This document shows positions 8,102-16,711 of a stretch of DNA of 64,000 bases, piece after piece. Below the pieces are notes generated by a model that was given only the letters and a program-made list of their open reading frames with translations, was not told where the DNA came from and did not search any database. Numbering within the stretch: the first letter of the stretch is position 1; each line of letters starts with the position of its first letter. This stretch comes from CAYLLD01 sp964425135 (GTDB lineage Bacteria; Pseudomonadota; Alphaproteobacteria; Rhodobacterales; Rhodobacteraceae): assembly GCA_964425135.1 (NCBI GenBank), contig CAYRKW010000005.1, positions 1 to 64,000 of the forward strand, written 5' to 3'. The translations under genes were made by a program, and so were the position numbers.

Positions 8102-8905
8102 ATGGGATTTCCGGGAACATGGATGGCGCAGAGCGAGGGGGTTGTGTATCGCGTCATCCCCAAATGCGCCTGCTCGACCATCGGGCAGATCATCTATTAC
8201 GCCGACCATGGGGCGTATTATGACGGTGATATCCATGATGCGAAGAGTGGCATTCACAAATGGGCCTTCGAGGAGAGCCGCCCGCGGATTGAAGAGCGGG
8301 CGCGGGATGAGACCTTCACCTTCACCTGCATCCGCAATCCCTGGACGCGCATTCTATCGTCTTTTTTTGACAAGATCGCGGGCATCCAGCGCAGCGGCAA
8401 TCGGTATCGGGAACGCCAGTTTGCGCCGTTGATGAAGCGTTATGGGGTCGATATTGAGGGGGATTTCGATCAGATTGGCGCGTTTCGGCATTTCCTGCTG
8501 TTTGCGCGGGATACGATCCGGTTTCGCAAGCCGATTGACCCGGATATTCACTGGTCAGCGGTGTCGGGTCACGCCTCGACCCTGATCGCCAATGGCGGGC
8601 GATATGATCAGATCATCTCAACCGAGGATTTTGCAGGCGGGATGGCAGAGGTTCTCACGAAGTTCGAGCAGGCCCATCCGGTTGATCTGGCGCAAGTGCC
8701 GCGTTTCAACGAAAGCGAAGGGCATGGTCCCAAGCGTCTGCATCCGATTGAGGATTATTTCGACGATATGTCGATATTTCTGATGCATGAGATTTATCGG
8801 CGGGATTTCAATTTGTTTAATTACGGCAAGGACCCGAACGGATTGCCGCCGCGCAAAGACATTGACCTTGATTTTGTGCATGCAAAGCTGGGACCGAAGG
8901 CGTGA
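8102..8905 (+). CDS. Sulfotransferase family 2 protein
   Basis: A 267-residue protein with both PAPS-binding motifs of the Sulfotransfer_2 family: the 5'-phosphosulfate loop VIPKCACSTI (about residues 18-27) and the 3'-phosphate motif CIRNPWTRILSS (about 76-87). The family includes animal carbohydrate sulfotransferases, and bacterial members transfer sulfate from PAPS to surface or exported glycans. It has no signal peptide or membrane segment. It is divergent from the GT14 gene and is followed by a clear terminator at 8936-8969. The ATG at 8102 was chosen; an in-frame ATG at 8126 (MAQSEG) is the alternative. Confidence 0.88.
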   Translation: MGFPGTWMAQSEGVVYRVIPKCACSTIGQIIYYADHGAYYDGDIHDAKSGIHKWAFEESRPRIEERARDETFTFTCIRNPWTRILSSFFDKIAGIQRSGNRYRERQFAPLMKRYGVDIEGDFDQIGAFRHFLLFARDTIRFRKPIDPDIHWSAVSGHASTLIANGGRYDQIISTEDFAGGMAEVLTKFEQAHPVDLAQVPRFNESEGHGPKRLHPIEDYFDDMSIFLMHEIYRRDFNLFNYGKDPNGLPPRKDIDLDFVHAKLGPKA

Positions 8906-8935
8906 TTGGCTCTTGCGCGCGCCAGATCAAGCGGT

Positions 8936-8969
8936 GAGACGACCCCTATGGGTCGCCTCATTATTTTTT
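8936..8969 (+). terminator. Rho-independent terminator after the sulfotransferase gene
   Basis: GAG-A-CGACCC, loop CTAT, GGGTCG-C-CTC, followed by ATTATTTTTT. It begins 30 bases past the stop codon and leads directly into the dispersed repeat at 8972. Confidence 0.75.
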
Positions 8970-8971
8970 GT

Positions 8972-9014
8972 ATGCGCTACGCGCGCAGCGGGATATTTTT
9001 AAAACCAAAGAAGG
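8972..9014. repeat. Dispersed intergenic repeat, copy 1 (GGGATATTTTT...AACCAAAGAAGG)
   Basis: About 42 bases that match 46843-46884 with three or so differences. Both copies have ATGCGCTACGCGCGC, then GCGGGATATTTTT, then AACCAAAGAAGG, and both follow a GC hairpin. Motifs of this type recur between genes in Rhodobacterales; the function is unknown. Confidence 0.6.
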
Positions 9015-9039
9015 TTGGAGTGCTGTGCGCCTGGTGGTG

Positions 9040-9930
9040 TCAGTAGATGTCGTCCTTATCGACTTTGTCGGAAAATTCGGTGCTTCCGCCAGCGGCGAGA
9101 ATGCGGGCCTGGCTGATCCAGTCATCGCGCGAGACGCGGCCCGAGAAGCCTTCGAGGTTTTGATCGACCCATGCTTCTTCGGCTTCGGTCCAGCTTGCGA
9201 CCTGATCGAAGTGGAAAAAGCCAAGTGAGTGGAGCAGCTTTTCCAGTTTGGGGCCGACGCCTTTGATCTGTTTGAGATCGTCGGGTTGTCCGCCGCGCGC
9301 TTCGCCCAAGGTTGCCGGTTTGGTGCCTGCTGGCGGCGCGTCAAAGACCGGGTTTACGAAAGCGCCGGGTTTGCGTTCGTCGGATGGGTCGTTCTTGGCG
9401 GTTGCACCGGCTTTTACGAAATTCGAGGCCAGCGCGCTGCGCGGGTTGGATCTGCTGCGCAGTTCGGCTTCAAGTTCGGCGATTTTGCGTTCCTTGGTTT
9501 GGTTGGCGTCTTTGAGCGACAGCATCTCGTTGCGCAGGGTGTCATCGGGCGCACCGGACTGGGTAAATGTCAGCTTGGCTTGAAGGTCGCGAATTTTCTT
9601 GTCGCGCTCTGCGATAGAGGCTTTGGCGGCGACGATATCTGTGGCTTGTTTACCAGCACCGGACGACAGGTCCGCTTCAAGTTCCGCGATGCGTATGTTG
9701 CGCTCTTTGATTTCCTTGTCGAAGCTAGCTTCGCGCGCGGACATTTGGCCTTGCAGGGAGTTGATGCGTTTATTGCGCTCGGACATATCGGTTTTTGCCA
9801 TGTCCAGTTCGTGCCCGATGAGCCGGGCTTTGCGGCCATAAATCCATGCTCCGATCAAAAGGCCGAGCAAGGCTGCGATGGCAAGGAGTACCCAGATTTC
9901 TGCGAGTAGAAAATTCCATTTCTCGAACAT
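9040..9930 (-). CDS. Membrane-anchored coiled-coil protein with C-terminal helix-hairpin-helix domain
   Basis: A 296-residue protein. Residues 8-30 are one membrane segment (AEIWVLLAIAALLGLLIGAWIYG). Residues about 33-165 are a long heptad-rich coiled coil (MSERNKRINSLQGQMSAR; IRDLQAKLTFT). A low-complexity linker leads to residues about 215-285, which match the HHH fold of predicted FEN1-like 5' nucleases (DDLKQIKGVGPKLEKLLHSL, then WTEAEEAWVDQNLEGFSGRV). The same C-terminal module is fused to NuoE and other proteins in alphaproteobacteria. Nuclease activity is unproven. The gene starts 21 bp after the OmpA-family gene on the same strand, so the two are likely one operon linking outer and inner envelope. 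Confidence 0.8.
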   Translation of the reverse strand: MFEKWNFLLAEIWVLLAIAALLGLLIGAWIYGRKARLIGHELDMAKTDMSERNKRINSLQGQMSAREASFDKEIKERNIRIAELEADLSSGAGKQATDIVAAKASIAERDKKIRDLQAKLTFTQSGAPDDTLRNEMLSLKDANQTKERKIAELEAELRSRSNPRSALASNFVKAGATAKNDPSDERKPGAFVNPVFDAPPAGTKPATLGEARGGQPDDLKQIKGVGPKLEKLLHSLGFFHFDQVASWTEAEEAWVDQNLEGFSGRVSRDDWISQARILAAGGSTEFSDKVDKDDIY

Positions 9931-9951
9931 GTTAAACCCTTTCCAAGTACT

Positions 9952-11979
9952 TTAGTTGCCGATCAGGCGAATTTCAGTGCGACGGTTGGCGGCGCGACCG
10001 TCTTCGGTATCATTGCTGGCGACAGGTTCCGTTTCGCCAAGGCCGCGGGTGATGAGGCGGTCTTGCGAAATGCCGAGCGCTTGCAGCGCGTCTGCGACAG
10101 ATTGTGCGCGGTCTGCGCTGAGCTGCTCGTTGGCATCGGCTGCGCCGACATTGTCGGTATGCCCGTCGATGGAGATGTTGAAATCGAGGTCCTCAAGGCA
10201 ATAGGCGAGAACCTCAAAAAGCGCGTTTAGTGTCGCACGCGCGGCCGGATCGATGTCAGCGGATGCGGTCAGGAAGCTGATTTGGCCGTCCTGGATCTGG
10301 CTGTCCACGCGGGCCTGACAGTTGGGCAGGGTGCGCACGAAACTTTGCGCGGCGACCCATGCGCCGTTGCGGAATGTCTTTTCTTCGCCGGACAGAACGT
10401 CGGTGCGGGTGGCGCCTGCCTCGAAGCTGGCGCTGCTGGTCTCGACGGTGACGTCTGCGTCCGGCAAGGCGGCTTGCATTTCAGTGAGCAGTGCGTCGGT
10501 ATCCGCGCCTTCGAGGGCTTGACCGGCAAAACGCAGGCCATCAGCGTCGATCGAGAATTGCGCGGTTTCAAAGGCGTCGAGACGTGTGGCTGCGTTGGTG
10601 ATCTGTTCCAGCATCGCCTCAGCATCGCCGGGTGCGCCAATGGTCAGATTGCCGAGGATACGCCGCACGGATACGGCCTCTTGCACTGTCATGAAGTCCA
10701 CGCCTTGAGGGACATTGCCGTTCACTTCGATCCCGCGTGCTGCGTCAAAATCAAAGGTGAAATTTGCGACCGGCTGCGCGATGTCGATGCTGGCGGTCAG
10801 GGTGTAGTCACCTTCGAGTTGGCCTTGCTGGGAGTCGATGAATTCAGCGGTTGCTGCGGCAGATGTGGTACCTTCGAGGGTCAGCGCGTTGCCGTTAGCG
10901 ATAAGACGGCCCGCATCGAGCAAAGTCAGACCTTGCAGACCTGTGTCTATCGCATTGGTCCAAGCGGCATCATTGACGTCTTCGGCGATGGTCAGATCGA
11001 TATCTGCGTTGGGGCCAAGGGTTGCGCGCAGGGTTTCATCGCTGGAGTTGCCGGGCACTGTGCCGGTGACAGTGACGGTGCCGTCGGCGCTCTTGACAGC
11101 TTCGAACGCAAGAGCGGTTTGGGTAGCCTCGGGCTCCGGTTCGGGCGCAGGGTCTGCTTCGGTTGCAGCCTGTGTGTCTGCCTCTGGCGCGGCCGCAACG
11201 ACGACATCGTCGCCTCCGTCCCTGGGTGCGTTGTCATCGCCGCCGTCCATGGGCGCTTCACGCTGTGATGTTGTGTCATCAGCCGGTGGATCGGTTTCGG
11301 GTTCTGCTGCCGGTTCCGCTTCCGACTCAGGTGTGGGGTCGTCTTCAACATCGGCGGATGCGACGTGGGTATCGAAGTTGGTTTCAAAGCGGTAGGTATC
11401 TGGAAGCGGTGTGGCGGCGATATCTTGGGCTGAATCGATAGATACTGGATCGCCAGAGAGCGTTAGTGTGGTGCCTTCGACTTCCAGCGTGCCTTTTTTG
11501 AGTTGAGAGAGGGCGGCGACCCCGCCTGTAATTGCACTGCTCCAGTCGGATGTGGGTTCGCCTGCGCCAATCGTAATCTGGGCGTCTGGCAGTTGTGCGC
11601 GAATGGCATCAGCAGCAGCTTGATCGGGCGCAAAGCCGGTGCCGGTGAGCGTGCCATCTTCGGTTTTGGAGACGGAAAACGTGTAGCTCTCTGGCGACGG
11701 CAGAAGGGTCATGCTATCCACTATCACCCGTCGGCCATCAACAGCGTTGAGACGTTCGAGAATTGCGGCACGCTCCGCATCATCATGCGCGATGCCGGTC
11801 ACTGTGATATCGCGTCCGGACACATCTGCCATCACATCGTGCCGTGTGTTGCCCTCAAGAGCGGTCTGGGTGTTCTGCGCAACTTTATCCTGGATAACAG
11901 GGGCCACGCGCGTACTGCTCCACCAGCCCAACCCGGCCAGTCCAAGCAGCAGAATTAAAATCGGCAGTAATCGCGACAT
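9952..11979 (-). CDS. OmpA-family protein with repeated BON-like segments
   Basis: A 675-residue envelope protein. An N-terminal hydrophobic segment (LLPILILLLGLAGLGWWSS) acts as signal or anchor. Several repeats of about 75 residues follow with the rhythm VSGRDITVTGIAHDDAERAAIL and GTVTVTGTVPGNSSDETLRA, resembling BON domains. A Pro/Glu/Asp-rich low-complexity stretch lies around residues 215-290. The C-terminal 110 residues are an OmpA peptidoglycan-binding domain (NISIDGHTDNVGAADANEQLS; LGETEPVASNDTEDGRAANRRTEI). It likely bridges membrane and cell wall. Start: AGGGAGA is too close to the ATG at 11985 and well spaced for the ATG at 11979. It is first in an operon with the HHH protein. Confidence 0.85.
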   Translation of the reverse strand: MSRLLPILILLLGLAGLGWWSSTRVAPVIQDKVAQNTQTALEGNTRHDVMADVSGRDITVTGIAHDDAERAAILERLNAVDGRRVIVDSMTLLPSPESYTFSVSKTEDGTLTGTGFAPDQAAADAIRAQLPDAQITIGAGEPTSDWSSAITGGVAALSQLKKGTLEVEGTTLTLSGDPVSIDSAQDIAATPLPDTYRFETNFDTHVASADVEDDPTPESEAEPAAEPETDPPADDTTSQREAPMDGGDDNAPRDGGDDVVVAAAPEADTQAATEADPAPEPEPEATQTALAFEAVKSADGTVTVTGTVPGNSSDETLRATLGPNADIDLTIAEDVNDAAWTNAIDTGLQGLTLLDAGRLIANGNALTLEGTTSAAATAEFIDSQQGQLEGDYTLTASIDIAQPVANFTFDFDAARGIEVNGNVPQGVDFMTVQEAVSVRRILGNLTIGAPGDAEAMLEQITNAATRLDAFETAQFSIDADGLRFAGQALEGADTDALLTEMQAALPDADVTVETSSASFEAGATRTDVLSGEEKTFRNGAWVAAQSFVRTLPNCQARVDSQIQDGQISFLTASADIDPAARATLNALFEVLAYCLEDLDFNISIDGHTDNVGAADANEQLSADRAQSVADALQALGISQDRLITRGLGETEPVASNDTEDGRAANRRTEIRLIGN

Positions 11980-12165
11980 AAACATGTCTCCCTAGACCGA
12001 ATTGGCACTCATATCCTCATCAAGATACGTCATCTCAACGTAAAAGCGGCATGAAAAGGGGAAATACAGGCGCGAACTCCCCTAATTTAGCGCATGTGCG
12101 CGCATGAATATTTGAAGGGGCGCAGCGCGTCCAGCGCAACTGGCGTTTTCTGGAGAGAAATGAGC

Positions 12166-13353
12166 CTACCCGTGTTGATATGCAGCATTTATGGCCGCCA
12201 AAAGCTCGGTTTTGAGTGACGCAACATCTTCAATCCCGACCGATAAGCGGAAAAAGCCCTCGCTGATGCCCAATTTGGCGCGGTCCGCTTCGCTCAATGC
12301 GCGGTGGGAGGAAGAGGCAGGATGCGAGAGCGTGCAGCCGATATCGCCCAAGGTCGGGGCGAAGGGGATGTCCGATGCGGCGCGAATGAAGGCGTTGGCT
12401 GTCTCGCGGCCTCCCTCAAGCTCGAAACTGACCATATGGCCACCGCGCGCGCCCAAGATATGCTGCGCTTTGTTGTGATCGGGATGATCGGTGCGCGAGG
12501 GGTATAGAACGCGTTTGAGGCCAGGCGCATCCGCGAGCGCATCTGCGATGGCCTTCGCGCTTGCCTCGGCGCTATCATAGCGCAATTCGAAGGAATGCAG
12601 GCCGCGCTCGGCCAGCCAGCAATCGAACGGGCTGGCGGTCAGACCCATGGTGACGGCAAAATCATTCATCTGTTGGGCCAGCGCGGCATTATTGGTGCCG
12701 ACATAACCGAGCGTTGCATCGGAATGACCGGCCAGTAGTTTGGTCACAGAATGGATGACGATATCAGCACCTTCGCTTAGCGGATTATAGGCGCGAGGCG
12801 TTGTGAAAGTGTTGTCGATGGCCACGATCGCATCGGCCGCCTTGGCGCTGGTGATTGCCGTTTCGATATCGGCGAGGCGAAGGGTCGGGTTCGAAACAAG
12901 CTCTAGAAGGACAAGCGATGTGTCCTGCGTGATGGCGATTTGCAGGGCCTTTGTGTCGGTCGGATCGACAAACGTGGTCTCGATCCCCATGCGCGGCAGG
13001 TCTTGCGTCAAAAGCCGCAAAGAGCGGCCATAAAGCTGGTTACCTGCAACGATCCTGTCGCCTGATTTCAGCAAGCCGTAAAGAACTGCGCCAATCGCGC
13101 TCATGCCAGAGCCGGTAATCAGTCCATGCGCTGCGCCTTCAAGTCCGTTCAGCTTATGGGCAAGCACATCTGCATTGGGGTGGCCTTCGCGCGCATAGGT
13201 ATAGCCTTTGTTTGCGCCCTCATATTGCGCATCGAGCGCATCTGCATCGAGCGAGCGATAGACCACCGACGGGTAGATTGGCGTGACCACCGGATCAGAT
13301 GCCGATTGTGGCAGGGCGGTGCGGCGGACGATGGAAGGGGTATCTTGGCTCAT
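12166..13353 (-). CDS. PLP-dependent transsulfuration-family enzyme (cystathionine beta-lyase/gamma-synthase type)
   Basis: A 395-residue protein of the Cys/Met metabolism PLP family. Diagnostic segments are TYAREGHPNADVLAHKLNGLEGA (about 53-75), ITGSGMSAI, GNQLYGRSLRLL (about 102-113), VAIDNTFTTP and the PLP lysine in SVTKLLAGHSDATLGYVG (about residue 205). The C-terminus has ASSSHRALSEADRAKLGI and FFRLSVGIED, matching the substrate carboxylate site of MetB/MetC-type enzymes. Members cleave or form cystathionine or use O-acylhomoserine; the exact reaction is not resolved by motifs. It is a single gene on the minus strand, 112 bp before the gap stop. Confidence 0.9.
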   Translation of the reverse strand: MSQDTPSIVRRTALPQSASDPVVTPIYPSVVYRSLDADALDAQYEGANKGYTYAREGHPNADVLAHKLNGLEGAAHGLITGSGMSAIGAVLYGLLKSGDRIVAGNQLYGRSLRLLTQDLPRMGIETTFVDPTDTKALQIAITQDTSLVLLELVSNPTLRLADIETAITSAKAADAIVAIDNTFTTPRAYNPLSEGADIVIHSVTKLLAGHSDATLGYVGTNNAALAQQMNDFAVTMGLTASPFDCWLAERGLHSFELRYDSAEASAKAIADALADAPGLKRVLYPSRTDHPDHNKAQHILGARGGHMVSFELEGGRETANAFIRAASDIPFAPTLGDIGCTLSHPASSSHRALSEADRAKLGISEGFFRLSVGIEDVASLKTELLAAINAAYQHG

Positions 13354-13409
13354 CTCAATTCCTCATGCGGCTGGCGCGATGCTTGTGCCTGTAACGGCAG
13401 ACAGAATCA

Positions 13410-13443
13410 ATTGACCCCGGCGATTTGCATCACCGGGGTCAAT
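13410..13443. terminator. 11-bp hairpin downstream of gap
   Basis: ATTGACCCCGG (13410-13420) and CCGGGGTCAAT (13433-13443) form a perfect 11-bp stem with a 12-base loop, 24 bp after the gap stop on the minus strand. There is no strong U tract, so it may act as terminator or mRNA 3' stabiliser. Confidence 0.6.
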
Positions 13444-13467
13444 CTAGATGTTAGCGCCAAGGAGTGT

Positions 13468-14466
13468 TTACAGCGCGCCCATCGTTACAGCCGTATCGCT
13501 CATACGGTTGGAAAAGCCCCATTCATTGTCGTACCAGCTGAGGATACGGACCAGATTACCGGTCATGACTTTGGTTTCCATCGAAGCGAAAACTGAGGAA
13601 TGCGGGTCGTGGTTGAAATCGGATGAAACAAGCGGCTTGTCGGTGATCCCGAGGATGCCTTTCATCTTGCCGTCCGCGGCCTTGCGGATGGCGTCGTTGA
13701 TTTCCTCCACAGAGGTTTCGCGGCCTGCATTGAACTTGAGATCAACGCAAGAGACATTCGGTGTCGGCACACGTATGGCAGACCCGTCGAGCTTGCCTGC
13801 AAGCTCTGGCATGACAAGACCAACGGCTTTGGCCGCGCCTGTGGTGGTCGGGATCATCGAAAGCGCAGCAGCGCGGGCGCGTTGCAGGTCCGAATGGTGC
13901 CGGTCAAGCGTTGGTTGATCGCCGGTGTAGGCGTGAATTGTTGTCATATAGCCCTGCTCGATCCCGACCAGATCGTTCAGCACTTTGGCAACTGGGGCGA
14001 GACAATTGGTGGTGCAGGACGCATTGGAGACGATCACATCATCGGCGGTCAGTGTGTCGTGATTGACGCCGTGCACGATGGTTTTGACACCGCCGCCCTT
14101 TGCGGGCGCGGAGATCAGCACTTTGCTCACCCCCGCTTGCAAATACGCCTCTGCCTTCTCGCGCGAGCGAAAGACGCCGGTACATTCCATGGCGATATCG
14201 ATGTCGCTCCAGGGCAATTTCGACGGATCACGTTCCTTGGTGACACGGATTGGACCCGTGCCTGCATCAAGCGTCTCGCCTTTGACTGTAACGTCGCGCG
14301 GGAAACGGCCATGGACGCTGTCATACTGCAACAGATGCGCATTGGTTTCGGTATCGGCCAGATCGTTGATCGCAACGATCTCGATATCGGTCCGCCCGCT
14401 TTCAATAACAGAGCGCAGGATGTTGCGGCCGATACGGCCAAATCCGTTGATTGCTACTTTAACCAT
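13468..14466 (-). CDS. gap: Glyceraldehyde-3-phosphate dehydrogenase, type I
   Basis: A 332-residue protein with MVKVAINGFGRIGRNILRS at the start (NAD-binding Rossmann fold) and the active site ASCTTNCLAPVAKVL, catalytic Cys near residue 150. RVPTPNVSCVDLKFNAGRET and SWYDNEWGFSNRM are typical of the catalytic domain. It interconverts glyceraldehyde 3-phosphate and 1,3-bisphosphoglycerate in glycolysis or gluconeogenesis. An open frame extends 13 codons upstream, but the ATG at 14466 gives the standard N-terminus. It is divergent from a DeoR-family regulator across a region rich in GTAACA/TGTTAC half sites, suggesting control by sugar-phosphate status. Confidence 0.97.
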   Translation of the reverse strand: MVKVAINGFGRIGRNILRSVIESGRTDIEIVAINDLADTETNAHLLQYDSVHGRFPRDVTVKGETLDAGTGPIRVTKERDPSKLPWSDIDIAMECTGVFRSREKAEAYLQAGVSKVLISAPAKGGGVKTIVHGVNHDTLTADDVIVSNASCTTNCLAPVAKVLNDLVGIEQGYMTTIHAYTGDQPTLDRHHSDLQRARAAALSMIPTTTGAAKAVGLVMPELAGKLDGSAIRVPTPNVSCVDLKFNAGRETSVEEINDAIRKAADGKMKGILGITDKPLVSSDFNHDPHSSVFASMETKVMTGNLVRILSWYDNEWGFSNRMSDTAVTMGAL

Positions 14467-14535
14467 GGGTGTCGTCTCCGATGCAGTGGCCGCTTTGCGA
14501 CTCATTTGCCGGGGGTATATCGGCTGATCAGAAAA

Positions 14536-14597
14536 GTAACAAGGCTTGTAACAAGATAACGTGATATGTTAGAATAAAAGTGTTACGGAACGTTACA
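14536..14597. promoter_or_regulatory. Cluster of DeoR-type half sites between gap and deoR-like gene
   Basis: GTAACAAG occurs as a direct repeat (14536-14543 and 14548-14555), TGTTAGAATA at 14567-14576, TGTTAC at 14581-14586 and CGTTACA at 14591-14597. TGTTAGAA is a half site of the E. coli DeoR operator, and GTAACA/TGTTAC fits DeoR/GlpR-type sites. Five half sites within 62 bp between two divergent genes suggest autoregulation plus control of gap; this is inference. Confidence 0.5.
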
Positions 14598-14613
14598 AAG
14601 TGGAACGGCGAGC

Positions 14614-15408
14614 GTGAAAGCAGAGCAGCGACAACAAGCGATAATCGATAGGTTGGTGGCGTCTGGCAGTGCAAGCGTAGAGGAAATGTCCGTACATTTC
14701 GATGTCAGCCGCATGACCATCCACCGCGATCTCGATGTGCTGGAAGCGGCTGGGCTGTTGCGCAAGATCAGGGGCGGTGCGACGGTCAAGGCGTCAGGGC
14801 AATTCATGGCCGATTTTACCGTGCGTTCAATCCAGTCGGTGGCTGAAAAACGCCAGATTGCAGCGATGGCGGCTGAGTTGATCGAGCCCGGCGAGACTGT
14901 GGTGGTCGATGACGGATCAACCGCAGCGGCTCTGGTGCCTGTATTGATCGAGAAACGCCCGCTGACAATCATCACCAATAATCTCTCGGTGATCCAGAAA
15001 CTGACCGGGCAGCCGGGCATGGATGTGATCGCGTTGGGCGGGGAGTACTCGCGCAAGTTTAACGGATTTTTCGGGCTGCTCGCGGAAACGGCGATCCAAG
15101 GCCTGCGTGCGGATGTGGCCTTCATTTCCTGCTCTGCGGTGCATGGCGCCAAAGCGTTCCACCAGGATCAGGAAGTGGTGCAATGCAAACGGCTGAAGAT
15201 ACAGGCCGCCGAGCGACGCTATCTTTTGGTCGACCACAGCAAATTCGGAAAACCGGCGCTGCATTTCCTGTCCGATCTAAGCGCCTTTGATGCGGTGATC
15301 ACCGATGACGCCCATGAGGCACGCATCTCGTCGGCACATGTCGATATGCTGCGCGATCAGGATATCGACGTGCGCATCGCCCGCCGTTCAAACAGCGAGG
15401 CGGTCTGA
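14614..15408 (+). CDS. DeoR/GlpR-family transcriptional regulator
   Basis: A 264-residue protein with a GTG start. The N-terminal DeoR HTH (EQRQQAIIDRLVASGSASVEEMSVHFDVSRMTIHRDLDVLEAAG, residues about 4-47) is followed by the diagnostic LLRKIRGGA. The C-terminal sugar-phosphate sensor domain has VVDDGSTAAALV, ITNNLSVIQKL, ALGGEYSRKFNGFFG and VDHSKFGKPALHFL. Such regulators sense a phosphorylated sugar or glycerol 3-phosphate. It is divergent from gap, with its own probable sites in the 108 bp between them. The effector is unknown. Confidence 0.9.
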   Translation: MKAEQRQQAIIDRLVASGSASVEEMSVHFDVSRMTIHRDLDVLEAAGLLRKIRGGATVKASGQFMADFTVRSIQSVAEKRQIAAMAAELIEPGETVVVDDGSTAAALVPVLIEKRPLTIITNNLSVIQKLTGQPGMDVIALGGEYSRKFNGFFGLLAETAIQGLRADVAFISCSAVHGAKAFHQDQEVVQCKRLKIQAAERRYLLVDHSKFGKPALHFLSDLSAFDAVITDDAHEARISSAHVDMLRDQDIDVRIARRSNSEAV

Positions 15409-15470
15409 CGCCCGCCTCACGACTAAAATTTTCGTTCAAGCCACGAAGGCTGTCGCTGCCCGCGACAGGG

Positions 15471-15522
15471 GAGTACTTTTGGAAATGCGAAAATGATCCC
15501 TTCATCTTTCCGATAAATACTC
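15471..15522. repeat. GAGTATTT-type dispersed element, diverged copy
   Basis: Starts GAGTACTTTTGGAAATGCG and ends AAATACTC, the same frame as the hairpin at 1433-1480 (GAGTATTTTGGAAATGCGAAA...AAATACTC), but the inner arms no longer pair well. It sits between the convergent DeoR-type regulator and Ldh genes. Confidence 0.5.
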
Positions 15523-15589
15523 AATCGGTTTCGCGTTAGCGAAACGATATGTCGTGCGCGCGGCACGCGCGCTCCGTTTGGTTTGCGTC

Positions 15590-16594
15590 TCAGATGTAGG
15601 CTTTGATCCGCGCGACCAGCTCCTCGGGTACCCAGACGCCGTCGTGTCTTGCGTCCGATTGGTTATTCAGGCGTCGTTTTCCGGGCAGGCGTGCGCCGTC
15701 TTGTGTGGTTATGGCCTCGGTGAGTGCGGTGACAGAGTTGTGGAACGCGTTTGATGAAAATGCCTCAGGATCGATGGCGATGAAGCATTGCCCTGTGCCT
15801 GGGGGGCCGCCTGCGGTGCCGGAAAACGGGCTCGCGTTGATCGACAGGTTTGCGCCTGCAAGGCAGGAGGCGAGGATTTCGACCATGAGGCCAACGCCGA
15901 AGCCTTTTTGACCGCCGGCAGGGAGCATTGAGCCTTCGAGGGCGGCTTGCGCGTTGATGGTTGGATCGCCGTTACGGTCAACTGCCCAGCCCGGTTCGAG
16001 CGGTTTGTCTTCTCTGGCGCGCAGCATGATCTCTGATTTGGCGATGGCGCTGGCGGATTGGTCGATCACAAAGGCTGCGCCGCCGCCTGCATTTGGCACG
16101 CCCAGAGCGAAGGGGTTTGTGCCGATGACGGGTGTGTTGCCGCCCGTGGGCGCTATGGATGCAGGTGCGTGGGTGAAGCAAATGGCGACAAAGCCTTCAT
16201 TTGCCAGCCGCTCTGCATGGTGGCCAAGGACGCCGCAATTGTATGAATTGTGGATTGTCATGGCCGCAACACCGCTAAAGCCAGCGGCAGCCATGAGCGG
16301 CACCACACCTGCGTCAATGGCCGGGTGGGCAAATCCGTTGGCGGCATCGACAACAATTGCGCTGGGGCGGGGTTGGTCGAGCACCGGGACCGCATCGCCG
16401 ACAACTTTGCCGCATTTGACGTGTTCGGCGTAGATCGGGACATACATCAGGCCGTGGCTGCGGATGCCGTCGCGCTCGGCGAGATAGGTTGATTGCGCCA
16501 CCGAGGCTGCGTTGATTTGCGACGCTCCTGCGCCCATGAGCGCTTCGGTTGCAAGCTCTTTCACTTCTTCAAGCGTCAGTCTTTGATCCGCCAT
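15590..16594 (-). CDS. Ldh-family (malate/L-lactate dehydrogenase type 2) oxidoreductase
   Basis: A 334-residue protein of the NAD(P)-dependent Ldh_2 family, which is unrelated to classical Rossmann malate or lactate dehydrogenases and includes ureidoglycolate, sulfolactate and delta1-piperideine-2-carboxylate enzymes. Recognisable segments are GIRSHGLMYVPIYAEHVKCG (about 47-66), IHNSYNCGVLGHHAERLA (substrate-site His), PVIGTNPFALGVPN, and GGQKGFGVGLMVEILASCLAGA. The substrate cannot be assigned. The ATG at 16594 follows a strong purine run (GGGGG); the open frame continues further upstream without homology. It is divergent from the MATE transporter gene. Confidence 0.85.
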   Translation of the reverse strand: MADQRLTLEEVKELATEALMGAGASQINAASVAQSTYLAERDGIRSHGLMYVPIYAEHVKCGKVVGDAVPVLDQPRPSAIVVDAANGFAHPAIDAGVVPLMAAAGFSGVAAMTIHNSYNCGVLGHHAERLANEGFVAICFTHAPASIAPTGGNTPVIGTNPFALGVPNAGGGAAFVIDQSASAIAKSEIMLRAREDKPLEPGWAVDRNGDPTINAQAALEGSMLPAGGQKGFGVGLMVEILASCLAGANLSINASPFSGTAGGPPGTGQCFIAIDPEAFSSNAFHNSVTALTEAITTQDGARLPGKRRLNNQSDARHDGVWVPEELVARIKAYI

Positions 16595-16711
16595 TGTGAT
16601 CCCCCAGGGTTCGATCATTCTCCACGCGCATATTTGTTCCTCAATCCAGCAAACAGGTGCAAGGCGAAAATAGCACTTGTGCTTGGGGAGCAATTGCGCC
16701 CTTGTGCGCGT

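Noticed and set aside
16493..16711. N-terminal extension of the MATE transporter frame
   Set aside because: The 73 extra codons are antisense to the Ldh gene 5' end and unlike a membrane-protein start; MATE homology begins just after the ATG at 16712.
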